DNA of 64,000 nt from Acytostelium subglobosum LB1 (lineage: Eukaryota; Evosea; Eumycetozoa; Acytosteliales; Acytosteliaceae), in assembly GCF_000787575.1 (NCBI RefSeq), contig NW_012236503.1, positions 186,001 to 250,000 on the forward strand, in the 5' to 3' direction. Made by a program: the position numbers and the translations under genes. Of the stretch, positions 1-11,491 are shown one piece after another. Under the pieces are notes generated by a model. The model had not been told where the DNA came from, ran no database searches, and saw nothing but the letters and a program-made list of their open reading frames with translations. Numbering within the stretch: the first letter of the stretch is position 1; every line of letters starts with the position of its first letter.

Positions 1-320
1 CTCTAGCCCAAGGACCTGAGCTGAAACGATCGTTCAAATTAATTTTGGAGATGGCATCAAGGATTGGCAAAAGCAAGTTGGTCCCGATCAATCAATGCTC
101 ACTGATACCACCCCCATCCAACTGCCAGACAGGGCCACGTGACGTCCTAACCCAATCAATCAAGCAAAGACGTAATGCGGATACGATTTGATCAATAATG
201 GGATGTTTAGACCCAATCAGTGGGGGTTATGGATGGGCGGAAGGATTGATGGAGATGGATGGATGACCAGCCGACTGAATGATTGAATAAGAATGAACCG
301 AATGAATGAAATGAAATGGA
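1..320. other. Left-edge intergenic stretch, no gene seen
   Basis: This is the region downstream of the RhoGEF stop codon. It is AT-rich with scattered CAAT and GGATGGAT runs, plus adjoining CACGTG (136-141) and GACGTC (141-146) palindromes. Short ORFs here show no recognisable domain. I see no RNA gene. Confidence 0.5.
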
Positions 321-3320
321 TCAACAAAGAGAGCCAGACGATGTATTGACTTTGGACTTTTTGTTCTCGGTTGCCTTGGTGATACATGATTGAATGTGCT
401 GTATCCACATGTCCTTCTCGGCCACGGTCTTGGCGATGAACTTCTTGAAGTCCTGCTGATTGTCCACACTGAACCAACTCTCGGACTTGTTGTGCGAGAG
501 AGTGGTGTCGCACGTCAGACTCTGCTTGAAGATGAACTTGTACTTGGGCTGCTTAGACTTGCGATCGTTGGACGACGTGAACAGGTGCTTGTTGGACAGG
601 AAGTAGCTCTCCTTGCCCTTCTTATATTTACAAATGACCAGCATCTGGTTGAACAGGAACACGTGGAAGATCGTGGCGACGGGCGCGCCCTTCATCTCCT
701 TGTCCTGCGAGCTGCCCGACGACGAGCCGCCCATCATTGAGTTGCCACCCTTGGTGTAGCCGCTGCCCGACGAGGGCATGTAGATCTGCAGGTCGCCCTC
801 CAGGATGTACCGCAGCGACGGGTAGTCCATGATGTTGAAGCCTGTGATCGACTCTTGCAGGATCGACACGTGGATCACGTTCTCAAAGTCGCGCTTCTTC
901 TCGTTGACATAGTCGGCGATCGACTGCACCTTGGCCAGACCCTGGACGAGCTGTGCGCGGTCCGGGTGCGACGCCTCGGTCACCTTGGCCATCTGCTCCA
1001 GTAACAGGACGTAACGTGGGATGCGTTGCACGGGGATGATGATCAGGTCGTTCAGGCGTTGGTTGGTGCGCAGCGTCGTCGCTGTGATGTAGTCGCTGAG
1101 CGCCGAGTGCTTCATAAACTCGTTGACCGAGTTGAGCGAGCGGTTGTACTGGTTGACGTAGGAGATGTAGCACCTGAGAAGGTCCGACAGCTTGAAGAAG
1201 ATGTCGCCAAACAGCGTGTGGCAGTGCCACGGCTTGGACTCGATGCGCTGCTTGAACAGGTTGAGAAGACTAGTGTTGATGTTGGTGATGACGGCAATGT
1301 TGTCGCTCAGCGACTTGAGGTTGTCCACGTTGGTGGTGATGTTGAGCTGCTCGGACATCTTGCGCAGCGGCGTCAGGTACTCCTGCGCCAGGATCTGAAG
1401 GCTGTTGATGTATGATCGCTCGGTGGTCAGCAGTTCCATTGCAACGTCGCGTCTGTTCTTGATGCGTTTGTATTGGCGACGAGCAAGGTAGCCGCGCACC
1501 ACCGCCTGCACCTTGACAACCTTGCGTTGATCCTCGCGATCCATATGGTGCACCTCCTCGTGGCTGAGAAGACTGCACGATGATGACGACATGGTCAGTG
1601 TGGCTGCGCTGCCTAGCATCTCCTTCTCGCGCTTCTTCTCCTCACGATGCTTTCTCCTGCTTCTTCGATGCTCGCGACGTAGCTCGCGCTCTTCCTTTGT
1701 CTCGCCATTCCTGTCCTTCTTCTTTGACGCCTTGGGCACCGCTACTGTTGGTGGGGAGGTTGCCGCCGCCGCGGGGCTGGCACCGCTCGACGCAGGTGAG
1801 CCAACGACCGCTGACAATGGTGGCGTAGTGATTGGAGTTGGGTTGTTTGTGTTGTTGTTCATGCCCTGCTTGAATGTGATGACCTTCTTCTCGAGCTGCT
1901 GCAGCTTCTCGCCCACGACGTTTACACTCTGATCGAGTCGCGACGCAGTCTTGTTGAGCGCTGCTTCGTGGTTGCCAGTGACTCGCAACAGGTCTTGCTT
2001 GAGACTGGCCATTACGGACGCGATTGCTGCTGCAGACGATGATGATGAGGAGGATGAAGAAGGAGGTTGTGTGGCTGTAGTCTTTAGACTGCTGATACTA
2101 CTGTAGTCGCTGCCTGGTGATGTTGGTGGAGTCATGACGCTGTGTGGCAGTAATGAGTTGATATTGTTGTTGTTGGATGAGGGAGAGGTTGGGGGTGAGG
2201 CCAGGGTGAAGATGGACATCTTGTCCGACGTGGACGACGTGTCCTGGCGCTTGAGTGGCGGCCTCTTGAATTTGCCATCGCTGGACGCCAGAGTATTGTA
2301 CATGCCGCCAGAGGGGCTTGTGAAGCTGGCGGCGGAAGATGTCGAAGTGTTGGAGCCAGTGGACGAGGCGCGATTGTGGCCGCGATGGTGTTGGGTCACG
2401 GGGCCAGACGGGCCCGTCCTTTGGAAGTTGAGGAAGTAAGCCACGTAGGTCATTATACAGCTCTCGTCAAGCTGGCCATCGATGATTGACTGCGGCTGTA
2501 GCATCGAGGGGATGCCCAGCACGCGCTCGGCCACCTCAAAGCACTTCTTGAGGCCGGCGACCTCGTCCAGCTCATTTAGCTCGTTCAGAGTGATGGCAGT
2601 TGGCGCCTGATGGTGGACCAACGCGTAGAACACCTGCGGGTTCTGGAAGCACTTGGTAAAGTTGGTGATTGGTGTGTTGAGCGTGTAGCTTTCGAGCTCG
2701 CGACGACACCATCGCAGTAGGGCTTCACGCGGTGTCTTGTTCGATGTGCTGGGCATGCCGCGTGTGGTCTTGTAGATGTTCTCGCGAGCACGTGGCGCAG
2801 CGTTGCCACCGCTGCCGCCGCCAAAGTCGTCAATGTCTGGCTCGAGATCCTCGTCGCTCATGAACTGCTGTATGTGGAACTTTTGGATGATGCGCCAAAT
2901 GAGCGACAGGGTCATCTTGTGGCGATCGACGATGTTGTCCGCCGAGAGATTTATCAGACGTATGCCATAGCGTTCGATTGCCGACAATGCCAATTGTACA
3001 TTGGATATCTTTTGAAACCTGTTTGTTGGCTTTGAACTATGATTGCCTTCACACTTCCTATTCGTCAATATCTCCATCAAATTAATCAATAATATTCCAT
3101 CCGATAGATCATCCATTATATCATTATGTATTGCTAATGATCTTTGTTTAAGTATATTATTGGCCCATATCTTAAACCTAATTAATTAAGTAAGTATGAT
3201 TGATTGATGTGATTGATTGAGTGAGTGAGTGAGTTAGTGAGTGAGATTGATTGAGTGAGTGAGTGAGTCAATCACAACATACGCCTTCTTTTGTAAATCT
3301 GTTACTAAGTCTTCATTCAT
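321..3320 (-). CDS. RhoGEF (DH-PH) with N-terminal calponin-homology and IQ motifs
   Basis: Two exons, 3283-3320 and 321-3177, give about 964 aa. The intron opens with GTATGT and ends in TTAG, and splicing restores the start of the CH domain (KKAFKIWANNIL), which an ATG at 3116 would cut off. Order: CH domain (about 13-110), a second diverged CH-like segment (165-265), a Ser/Thr/Pro-rich linker, an IQ motif (VQAVVRGYLARRQYKR, about 562-580), a DH domain (about 588-782, including LLTTERSYI and IIPVQRIPRYVLLLEQM) and a PH domain to about 957. The family activates Rho/Rac GTPases, and the CH and IQ parts imply actin and calmodulin binding. Dictyostelids are known to have CH-containing RacGEFs. 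The catalytic QRIPRYxLLL helix is intact. Which GTPase it acts on cannot be told from the sequence. Confidence 0.9.
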
Positions 3321-3681
3321 TCTTTATATATATTATATGTATAATAATACAGATACAGATAGAGATACACAAGAGAGAGAGATAATTAATAAATCTGTCG
3401 ATTGTGTGAGTCATGTGAATTGATGCGACATCGATGGTGGGTGGTGGTGTCGAAGAAACAAGCTTTTGGGTGAGGCTCAAACCCTTCACGACCTTTCAAA
3501 CATCTCCAACCCTTTTTTAAATCAATCAATTCAGATTAACGTCTTTTTTTTTATCAAGATCTAATTTTCATTGAACACCTTTGGCGCCATTTTTACACTC
3601 ACAAACTCAATCAATCAATAAATTAATAATACAATTAAAAAAATTTTTTAAAAATTATTATTTATTTTAATTATATAATAT
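3321..3681. other. Intergenic: RhoGEF upstream region and ComC-like A 3' end
   Basis: It holds the presumed RhoGEF promoter, which on the minus strand lies just above 3320. The stretch around 3470-3510 is less AT-rich than the rest (GGCTCAAACCCTTCACG). A run of A and T at 3630-3670 lies just beyond the stop of the ComC-like gene and could serve 3' end formation. No gene is visible. Confidence 0.4.
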
Positions 3682-5114
3682 TTATGAAAGGTCTGTAAAC
3701 TTTTGAATACCTTGATTTTTTCTTCTTTGTCTCTGGCGATGCATTATTATTACAAAGGTAACACCAATGATGATTCCAACTACAACAAGTGCACCTACAA
3801 CTATGCCAATTATCTTTAAAACATAGAGGAATCGATTAAGTCCATCCCAATAACTATCATGCTTTGGTTCTTGGCATGTAGACCAACGATTTGAATTTGA
3901 TCCGGGACTTGTTAAGACTGATATTGTTGTACTGACAGTGCATTGATTACATTGTGTCTTGATGTTGATACCAATTAGTGAAGAGGTCAAAGTTGAGTTG
4001 ATCATATGATTGAATGTCGGTGTTGTCACTCCATCGGTTAGGGCGGTGGGTTGGAACTTTGCAAATATTTGAGCACCATTAATATCTTGGAAGTTGATCA
4101 TGTTGCCTATTGAATCATTGCCAATTATGAACTCTGTTCCACATTTGTGATTGTGGAAGTAGGTGTAGTTGGACACTGATGAGCCATTCTTGAAGACCAC
4201 CACTCTCAAATTGTTGGTGTTTGATTGGTATATCCATCCATCGATGTTGACAAACATGTCAACAGAGGTTGTGATTGCCAAGGATAGGGGATCCAGTTGT
4301 TGATTATCTTGAACAAGGACAGATACATTCAAACTTGGATTATCCAATGTGTACAACCTTGATGTAGCCACACCGTAGATATTTGTAAAGTTGGATAATT
4401 TCCATTGGTTTGTTAACAACTCCACCACAACATTGTTGTCTTGATCCATCTCTTGAATAGCAACAATATTAATAACATGTGGATATTCATAGTAATAATC
4501 AAAGGCGAAAGATGTCAATGGACTGGAATCATTATGAACAATCTTTGCCCAGGTGATCACACTTCCATCACAGTATGGACCATCCTTTAGTTGATCACAT
4601 AAACAGTATCCATCTACACATTTACCATTACCCGAACAATTACTATTCGCACCACAATCATTAGGTATCGGAGATGGATCTATTTTTTAAGATATATTAG
4701 TATGATTATTTGTTTGATTGATCTCATAAAGTAATACATACATATTGCCAGTTGATCTTTGGAGTAGTAGGACATGTTTGAGTTGATTATAATACTAAGG
4801 TCGGCATATCCTTGGGATAGAGATGGTACGGAACATGTCAAGGATGACGAGTTGATTGAGTTTACAATACAATCAATACCAGCAATATAAACATTACATT
4901 GATTGATTGATGTAGTATCACCAAAGTAACCATTGAATGTAACATTGCCACCAATAGTAGTAACATATGAATATGAAGATATTATAATATTATTGTTATT
5001 ATTAGTATTATTTCCAGTTAATGAATATACACCATTATTAATATTATTAATACTACAAAGAAGAATTAATAAAATAATAATAGTTGGTGTTGTGATTCTT
5101 GTAAAATAATACAT
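3682..5114 (-). CDS. ComC-like surface protein A: signal peptide, IPT/TIG, EGF-like, C-terminal TM
   Basis: Exons 4742-5114 and 3682-4679 give 456 aa. The donor is GTATGT, the acceptor is AATAG, and a split Tyr codon is restored. The start has a hydrophobic signal peptide (IIILLILLCSI). An IPT/TIG-type beta domain ending CSVPSLSQGYADLSI follows, then a compact EGF-like module with six cysteines (CGANSNCSGNGKC...YCLC...YC). Next come a roughly 230-residue all-beta region with many N-glycosylation sequons, one transmembrane helix (about 405-432, IIGIVVGALVVVGIIIGV) and a short basic tail. This matches the dictyostelid ComC-type membrane proteins, which I infer from architecture. It lies head-to-tail with a close paralogue. 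The ligand is unknown. A role in cell-cell communication is plausible but unproven. Confidence 0.82.
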
Positions 5115-5656
5115 TATTATATTGTAATAGTAAGTGTTTAATTATGTTTGATTAATATATGATTGTTTGATCAAACATATTTATAAGCATTAAGATGGAA
5201 AATGGGCAAGTCGATTAGATAGATTAAACCTTGAAACCAAAGAATGACAAATATCCGACACAAGGGACATCTTAGCTCGAAAAAGGGGTAAAATCAATCT
5301 AATTTGTCTGTCACCTTGAATCACGCTCACAAACACAAGAATACTTATTCAAACACACAACTATAAAAGGGCAAACAGAATCAGATTGATTTTAAGTTTA
5401 GGTGTTGATGTATCGATTGATGAAAGAGACTTTATATTGTATTATTAATTTTATTTAAATTATATATTCCCCTTCAATTAAAAAACTAAAGTCATTAATT
5501 AATGACCAGGATAAATGGAAAAGATTGAATTTTATATGTGTTGAGATGTTGAAATTCTACTACTACTACTACAACTACATCATATTCACCTATATCAATT
5601 ATTGTTATTATCCATTCTGCAGAACTTGTTTATTAATTTATTAAATTATTTTTACT
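5115..5656. promoter_or_regulatory. Upstream region of ComC-like A, duplicated with that of B
   Basis: The stretch 5180-5400 resembles 7159-7530 upstream of the paralogue. Shared exact blocks include AAGAATGACAAATATCC (5240-5256 and 7221-7237) and AAGGGCAAACAGA (5367-5379 and 7495-7507). The blocks lie 126 and 253 bases above this gene's ATG. The remainder up to 5656 is AT-rich and includes the 3' end of the neighbouring paralogue. No coding potential is seen. Confidence 0.6.
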
Positions 5657-7078
5657 TTATGGGAGGTTTGTCATCTTTTGAATACCTAGATTTCTTCTTT
5701 GCCTTTTGCGATGCTTGACTATGACTACGGTTGCACCAATGATGAATCCACCTACAATAAGTGCTCCTATAACTATGCCTATTATCTTTAAAACATTTAA
5801 GAATCCATCAATTCCATCCAGAAATTTTTCATACTTTGGTTCCTCGCAGGCGGACCATCCATATGAATATGATCCTCGACTTGTTAACATTGAGAATGAG
5901 GTACTGATCATGCATTGATTGCATTGTGTCTTAATGTTGATACCCAATAGTGAAGAGTTGGAAGTAGAGTTGATCAAATGATTGAAGGTGGGTGTTGGTA
6001 TTCCATCTGTTAGGGCAGCGATTGGGAACTTTGCATAGAGTTGATCACCATCAATATCTTGGAAGTATATCAAGTTGCCAATTGAGTCATTGCCCATTAT
6101 GAACTCTGTTCCACACTTGTGATTGTAGAAGTAGGTGTGGTTGGATACGGTTGAGCCATTCTTGAAGACCACCACTCGTAGACTGTTGGTGTTTGATTGG
6201 TATATCCATCCCTCAATGTTGACAAACATGTCAACAGAGGTAGTTATGGGCATGGATACTCCATCCAGTTTTTGATTATCTTGAACAAGGACTGAAACAT
6301 TAAAACTGGGATCATCCAATGTGAACTTCCTTGTTGTAACCACACCATAGATATTTGTAAAGTTGGACAATATCCATTTGTTTGTTAACAATTCAACGAC
6401 AACATTGTTGTTTTGATCCATCTCTTGAATTGCCACAATATCAATAATATGTGGATATTCATACAAATCAAAGGCGAATGATGTCATCGGAGTTGTTTCA
6501 TTATGGACAATCCTTGAATAAGTGAGCACAATTTCATCACAGGTAGGACCATCATATTCCTTATAACATACGCAGTATCCATGTACACATTTACCATGAC
6601 CTGAACATGTACTATTAACACCACAATTATCGGGTATCGATGATGGATCTAAAATTAATTATTTATAGATATTTATATTAGTATGGTTCATACATTGAGA
6701 GTATCATTGGGTCATACTAAAGTAATACTTACAAATTGCCAGTCGATCTTTGGCGTAGTAGGACATGTTTGCATTGATTATAATACTTAGGTCAGCATAT
6801 CCTTGGGAAAGAGATGGTACGGAGCATGTCAAGGATGACGAGTTGATTGAGTTTACAATACAATCAATACCTGCAATATAAACATTACAATGATTGATTG
6901 ATGTAGTATTACCAAAGTAACCATTGAAAGTAACATTGCCACCAATTGTTGAAATAGGTGAATAAGATGATATCTTAATATTATTATTTCCAGTTAATGA
7001 ATAAACTCCATTATAACAACTACAAATAAGTAAAAATAATAATATATTTATCTTTGGTGGGGTTGTGATTGTTGTCAT
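5657..7078 (-). CDS. ComC-like surface protein B, tandem paralogue of A
   Basis: Exons 6733-7078 and 5657-6648 give 445 aa. The intron sits at the same codon as in paralogue A, with donor GTAAGT. The layout is the same: signal peptide (NILLFLLICSC), IPT/TIG domain ending CSVPSLSQGYADLSI, EGF-like module (CGVNSTCSGHGKC...YCVC...TC), beta-rich ectodomain, TM helix (IIGIVIGALIVGGFIIGATV) and basic tail. Most of the ectodomain is clearly alignable with A, for example VEGWIYQSNTN-type and NHKCGTEFI segments. The two copies are therefore a fairly recent tandem duplication that kept exon structure and upstream sequence. Differences are concentrated in loops. Both copies read as intact. Confidence 0.82.
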
Positions 7079-7723
7079 GGTATATTGTAATAATAAAGTA
7101 ATAGTATAAGTATTTAATTATATGTTTGATTAATATGATTGATCAAATATTAATCATATTTATAAATAGCTTTAGGATGGAGAATGGGGAGTCGGTTAGT
7201 TGGTTGTCGCCTTGAAACCTAAGAATGACAAATATCCAAGCCAAAAGGCATCTTTAGTTGAAAACGGGGTAAAGTCGATGCGAATAGTCAAAACACACCC
7301 AACTTAATCACAAGAACACACTCACACTCACACTCAACTCAAACACAAACTCATTCCACACCTCATCATCTTAAGGTGTAATTGACCTAAACTGGAAATG
7401 GTTTGTGATCGGATATGTTAGTTCAATGTTGAACAACACCACATATCAATCAATTATAATTGATTATTGTTTTATTATTATATTTATACTATATAAGGGC
7501 AAACAGATCCAATTTGATTAGTGGTTGAGGTGGTGATTGTGTTGTTGATTGTTAGAGGATTGTGGACACAGACACCTACAATGACAATGACAATGACAAT
7601 GATGATGATGACAATGATAAAGACATTGACCTTATATTATATTATTCATTCTTTAATTATTTGTTCATTTTATTACCTTTGTTCTTTAAATTATTAATAA
7701 ATAATTAGAAGAAAACGATAATA
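7079..7723. promoter_or_regulatory. Shared upstream region of ComC-like B and the low-complexity gene
   Basis: The two flanking genes are divergent. Conserved blocks shared with the upstream region of ComC-like A are at 7221-7237 and 7495-7507. Near 7579-7602 there is a short ACAATG tandem repeat. AT-rich sequence from 7620 to 7720 leads directly to the plus-strand ATG at 7724. No other gene is visible. Confidence 0.55.
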
Positions 7724-9179
7724 ATGGAGAGGATTGAAATAGATAGGAGTGGAGAAGTTCCTTCTACAACGACAACGACCACAACAACAACTTCATCATC
7801 ATCATCTTTATCATCATCTTTATCATCATCTTCACCTTCATCAATTATTGATCAAGACAAACAACCAGAGGTCTATCAACATCAGAACCAATACCAATCA
7901 CAACAGAACATTAATAACAACATCAACAACAACAAACACCAGAAGGATAGACATCCTTCAAAGTATCATGGAAAGAACTACAAAAACCAAGGGTTCAACA
8001 ACAACAACAACAACAACAACAACCACCAGAACAACAACCAGAACAACGACAACAATCAATATCGACACAACAACTACCACAACAACAACTACAACCATCA
8101 CAACAACAACAACAACAACAGTAGTCGTAACTCCTCGAACCACTACTACAAATGGTCCAAAGTGAGCAGACCAGGGGACCAAGAACAAGAGATGACTAAA
8201 GGTCATTCGTATCCAATCTCATCGCCTCCATCCTCACCATTCTCTCCCAATTGCCAGACTCCCGAGCCACTTGAGAGCACCAAAGCCACTACACTGTCAA
8301 CCGATGATACAGCTCCAGAGGTGACCGTTCAGACTACAGAGATAGTGCCAACATCGTGTGATGTTGAGTCCGAAGGTCCTATCACATCATCAACTGAGCC
8401 AGACCATGTTGACGCCAAGACATTAGACCAGGTCAAGTTATCCAATGCCACAACCATAGTCGGTATCCAAGATCATGATGAAGTTGAGAGTATGGATATC
8501 ATTGCCACCACTCCACTTCCACTCCCAGACACGGAAGCCTTGACACAGTCATTGTATGAGGTGACATCTATCTCTACCCCGCCAGCTCCATCAAAGGCAC
8601 CAAAGTCCAAGGGATCGAAGAAGTCTGGAGTAGCCAAGGTACAGAGCCAGCAGCAGCCTCATCAACAACAGCTGGCCTTGCAGTCCAGTGCCATTCTACA
8701 AAGTGCCAACCAGATGGCATACTACCAGACGCCTCCCAACACTACCTACTATGATCCACAGATGTTGATGCAGTACTATCCACAATACCATTGTCCACAC
8801 TGTGTACCCATGTATATGCCAACACAGACGGTGTATCCTCCACCTCCACCTCCTGCTCCCTACATGACTCCATCTCAACCATACTATGGTTACTACTATG
8901 AAAGGTATGTATGTCCACATTTAACCTCTATATATTACTTGACTTGTTATAATATTGGTTCTAATTTCAGACCACCCTTGTTATAACATCAAACAACAAT
9001 CATTCATTCAATTGAATAGTCCATATATGATACATCAGAGGAGTTATGTGCAGCAGCAGCAACAACTGCCACTACCACTTCCACTTCCTCAACAACCTCA
9101 ACAACTACCGAACCCAATCCCAATCAAGACTCAGACTCATTCTACTCAAGGAGGAAGGAAAGGAATGATGGATACATAA
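7724..9179 (+). CDS. Low-complexity Asn/Gln/Thr/Ser/Pro-rich protein, function unknown
   Basis: I read two exons, 7724-8904 and 9020-9179, giving 446 aa. The N-terminus is Thr, Ser and Asn runs written with CAA/ACA/TCA repeats. The middle (about 150-300) is acidic and Ser/Thr-rich. The C-terminal part is aromatic, with Tyr/Pro/Gln-rich sequence (CPHCVPMYMP, YYGYYYE, SPYMIHQRSYVQQQQQ) resembling prion-like or RNA-binding-partner tails. The donor is GTATGT. The acceptor chosen is GAATAG at 9019, preceded by CAAT-rich sequence like other introns here. A second acceptor, TTTCAG at 8970, would end the protein after five residues (RPPLL), as would retaining the intron. No catalytic domain is recognised. 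Two other frames of the repeat stretch are open by chance. Confidence 0.65.
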
Positions 9180-9582
9180 ACAACAACACAAAGTGGTAAA
9201 CAACCTTGAACAACAACAGCAACACAACACGTGGTGGTGAATGGATGGAATCAGAAGCAGGAACAACAACATCATCATCATCATCACTCACTCACTCACT
9301 GACTCCCACAATCACACACAACCTCCAAGAATCAATCAATAAACACCAACAATCACCTATCGACAACGATCCAGGCACATCCAACTAGGAAGGTGTTAAA
9401 TTTCGCTCATTCGATCAGCTCAGTCGCGTGAGGAAATTTCATTCTTTGTGTTACATATATCGATCAACTGCTGTTTGTTGTTCTTGAGCAAGCTATCTGA
9501 ACAGATACATATACATATACAGCACATTGTATTGTTTATCTCTATTACATATACTATAACTATATTCTAGATATATATAAAC
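9180..9582. other. Intergenic between low-complexity gene and cytochrome b5-like gene
   Basis: The left part is CAA/TCA-rich and contains a 60-codon ORF (9206-9388) of Thr/Ser/Gln-rich sequence that is probably 3' untranslated. A hairpin-forming inverted repeat lies at 9398-9439. The rest is AT-rich leader before the ATG at 9583. Confidence 0.4.
9398..9439. repeat. Inverted repeat able to form an 11-bp hairpin
   Basis: AAATTTC (9398-9404) pairs with GAAATTT (9433-9439). After one bulged G (9405), CTCA (9406-9409) pairs with TGAG (9429-9432), leaving a 19-base loop. It lies between the end of one gene and the start of the next, so it could be a 3' processing element, a 5' regulatory hairpin or part of a small RNA. 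Confidence 0.5.
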
Positions 9583-10168
9583 ATGTTCTTTGGATACTAC
9601 GACTCTTGTGATACAATGCACTCAAACTCATCATCTCCGACTTTGATTGATGTTAGCCATGTGTCACACTTCACATCATCATCAACATCATCATCACCGT
9701 CATCACCAACATCTTCACCATCATCGACTACTACTACAACAGATACAGTATACACAATGGATGAGGTCAGGAGACATAAATCAGTCGATGATCTGTGGGT
9801 CGTTGTACATGATAAGGTCTACGACCTAACACACTTTGTCAAGGATCACCCAGGTGGAATGTCTGTCATCATGGGTGAGGCTGGAAAGGATGCCACACTC
9901 TCATTCGAAGGTATGTAGTTGTCGTATGCTCGATGAGATGGGTGTCGAGTCAATCTAACTGTGTCACACAACATTAGACATTGGACATAGTTACACTGCT
10001 TATAACTTGTTGGAGAAGTTTAAGATTGGAGTATTGGCACCAAGGTCATTGGGACAACGTTCTACAACATCATCAAGTGCATCTTCATCATCATCGACTA
10101 CAACTACATCACCATCACAATCATCATCATCAACAACTATTACGTCAACCTATCGAAGGAACGAATAA
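9583..10168 (+). CDS. Cytochrome b5 heme-binding domain protein
   Basis: Exons 9583-9910 and 9978-10168 give 172 aa. A Ser/Thr-rich N-terminal stretch of about 55 residues is followed by a cytochrome b5 domain (about 56-135): YTMDEVRRHKSVDDLWVVVHDKVYDLTHFVKDHPGG and, after the intron, DIGHSYTAYNLLEKFKIG. The two axial heme histidines are present, in HPGG and in GHS. A Ser/Thr-rich tail follows. There is no membrane anchor, so it is probably a soluble electron carrier or heme-binding protein. Splicing is needed for the second histidine, which supports the model. Its electron-transfer partner is unknown. Confidence 0.88.
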
Positions 10169-10742
10169 TCATCATAATCATTTTATAACTTTGATTGATT
10201 GAGTTGACAAGAGGAATATAACAGTTCTTCTTGGATACCAACTCGTTCAATCAATCAATCAATCAATCTTCAAATGTCACAACACATCAACCTACAATAG
10301 ACATCTTCCCAAGTTGTCCTAGAAGGAGTGACTCTGTCTGTGCTTTAGCCAAGTTGCCAACCAACCACCACACATGCAAAGCCAGAACCACCCAGGATGG
10401 CCTCGCGTTGGGTCTTCCCAACACAACGATATTATTTTGACTTGAATGAAAACAATTTGATGTTGGATGGTCCATGATCCATCACACTCACACTCACAAT
10501 CATGCATCATAACCTACTACTGAAATGAAGTGTGATGATGGCTTATCTGAATTGCCACGCCTCGCAGTAAACAAGGTTATCATAGTACCAACGTTGCCAG
10601 AGAGGGAGAGACCAATGCAATTGCGGGTCTTAATTAATAAACGGCCTTATCTGAGGCCTTCACTCGGTATTCATTCAATCATTCAATCATTCAATCAATC
10701 ATTTTATAACTACTATTACTACTTTTAAACAAATAATCAATA
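10169..10742. other. Intergenic, no gene supported
   Basis: It contains CAAT repeats (10248-10266), short chance ORFs on both strands and a somewhat GC-richer patch around 10540-10660 (GCCTCGCAG, GAGAGGGAGAGACC, CTGAGGCC). I looked for tRNA boxes in this patch and found none. The last 60 bases are the AT-rich leader of the next gene. Confidence 0.4.
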
Positions 10743-11491
10743 ATGGGAGATAAGAAGACATCTATTCCAGAGAAGTTGTTACAGATTTACATTATATTCT
10801 GTGCCATCGCATTAATAGTATGTGATCATGATCATTTGGATCACACAGGCTGGATCATTCAATCATTCTTACTCATTCAATCAACCCGATCAAACAATCA
10901 AACATAGTGCCTGACGATTCCATTTTGGATATACATGAAGTATGCTGCTGATGATAGTGCATGGGTTGCATTCGCAATCTACATCATATCGGCCATCATC
11001 TTGATCATCTTGGCCATCATCGGTATATTTGGATCAATCAAGAAGAACCAAACTTTGTTGCTCTATGTATGTGTTCAAAGTTGTCCACATGATCGCCCAC
11101 TACCTGGACTGATGACAGACTTACTAATCCACATTCATACTACATATATAGTTCGCTTTGGTCAACATTGTAATGTTGGCATTTGGTATTGCACAACTGA
11201 TTGTCACTGCACAGAACCTTAAGAACTGCTCCAATGATGGAAGCAACAACTTTAGCTTCCTCTGTTCAAAAAATACCTCTGGTTACTATGTACCAGTGGC
11301 TCTCCTTCTCTTTATCAATGTATGTTCATTTAATCCATCAGTCCATCCAGTCCATCCATTCAATCAATCAATCAATCTAACACCCGATCCTCCACACCCT
11401 CCAACCAAATCACTTTTAGTTGACTGGCGCTATTGCATCATTGATTCTCAGATGGCAGCAGGATAAGGACACCCCAGGCAACTACTACTAA
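10743..11491 (+). CDS. Small four-TM protein, tetraspanin-like
   Basis: Four exons (10743-10817, 10908-11066, 11152-11319, 11420-11491), all joined in phase 0, give 157 aa. Four hydrophobic helices are visible: YIIFCAIALICLTIPFWIY, AFAIYIISAIILIILAIIGIFG, YFALVNIVMLAFGIAQLIV and VALLLFINLTGAIASLIL. The loop between helices 2 and 3 (GSIKKNQTLLL) resembles the tetraspanin GAIKENxCLLL loop. The outer loop has two cysteines and N-glycosylation sites, but it lacks the CCG motif and is short for a true tetraspanin. I treat it as a tetraspanin-like membrane protein of unknown function. Every donor is GTATGT. Confidence 0.72.

Noticed and set aside
390-2970. Several plus-strand ORFs of 60-129 codons opposite the RhoGEF gene.
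   Set aside because: They follow the codon structure of the antisense gene and contain no domain, while the minus-strand reading has CH, IQ, DH and PH domains.
7749-8206. Open frames in two other registers over the Asn/Thr repeat region of the gene at 7724.
   Set aside because: Trinucleotide CAA/ACA/AAC repeats are open in every register. Only the frame starting at 7724 continues into non-repetitive, protein-like sequence.
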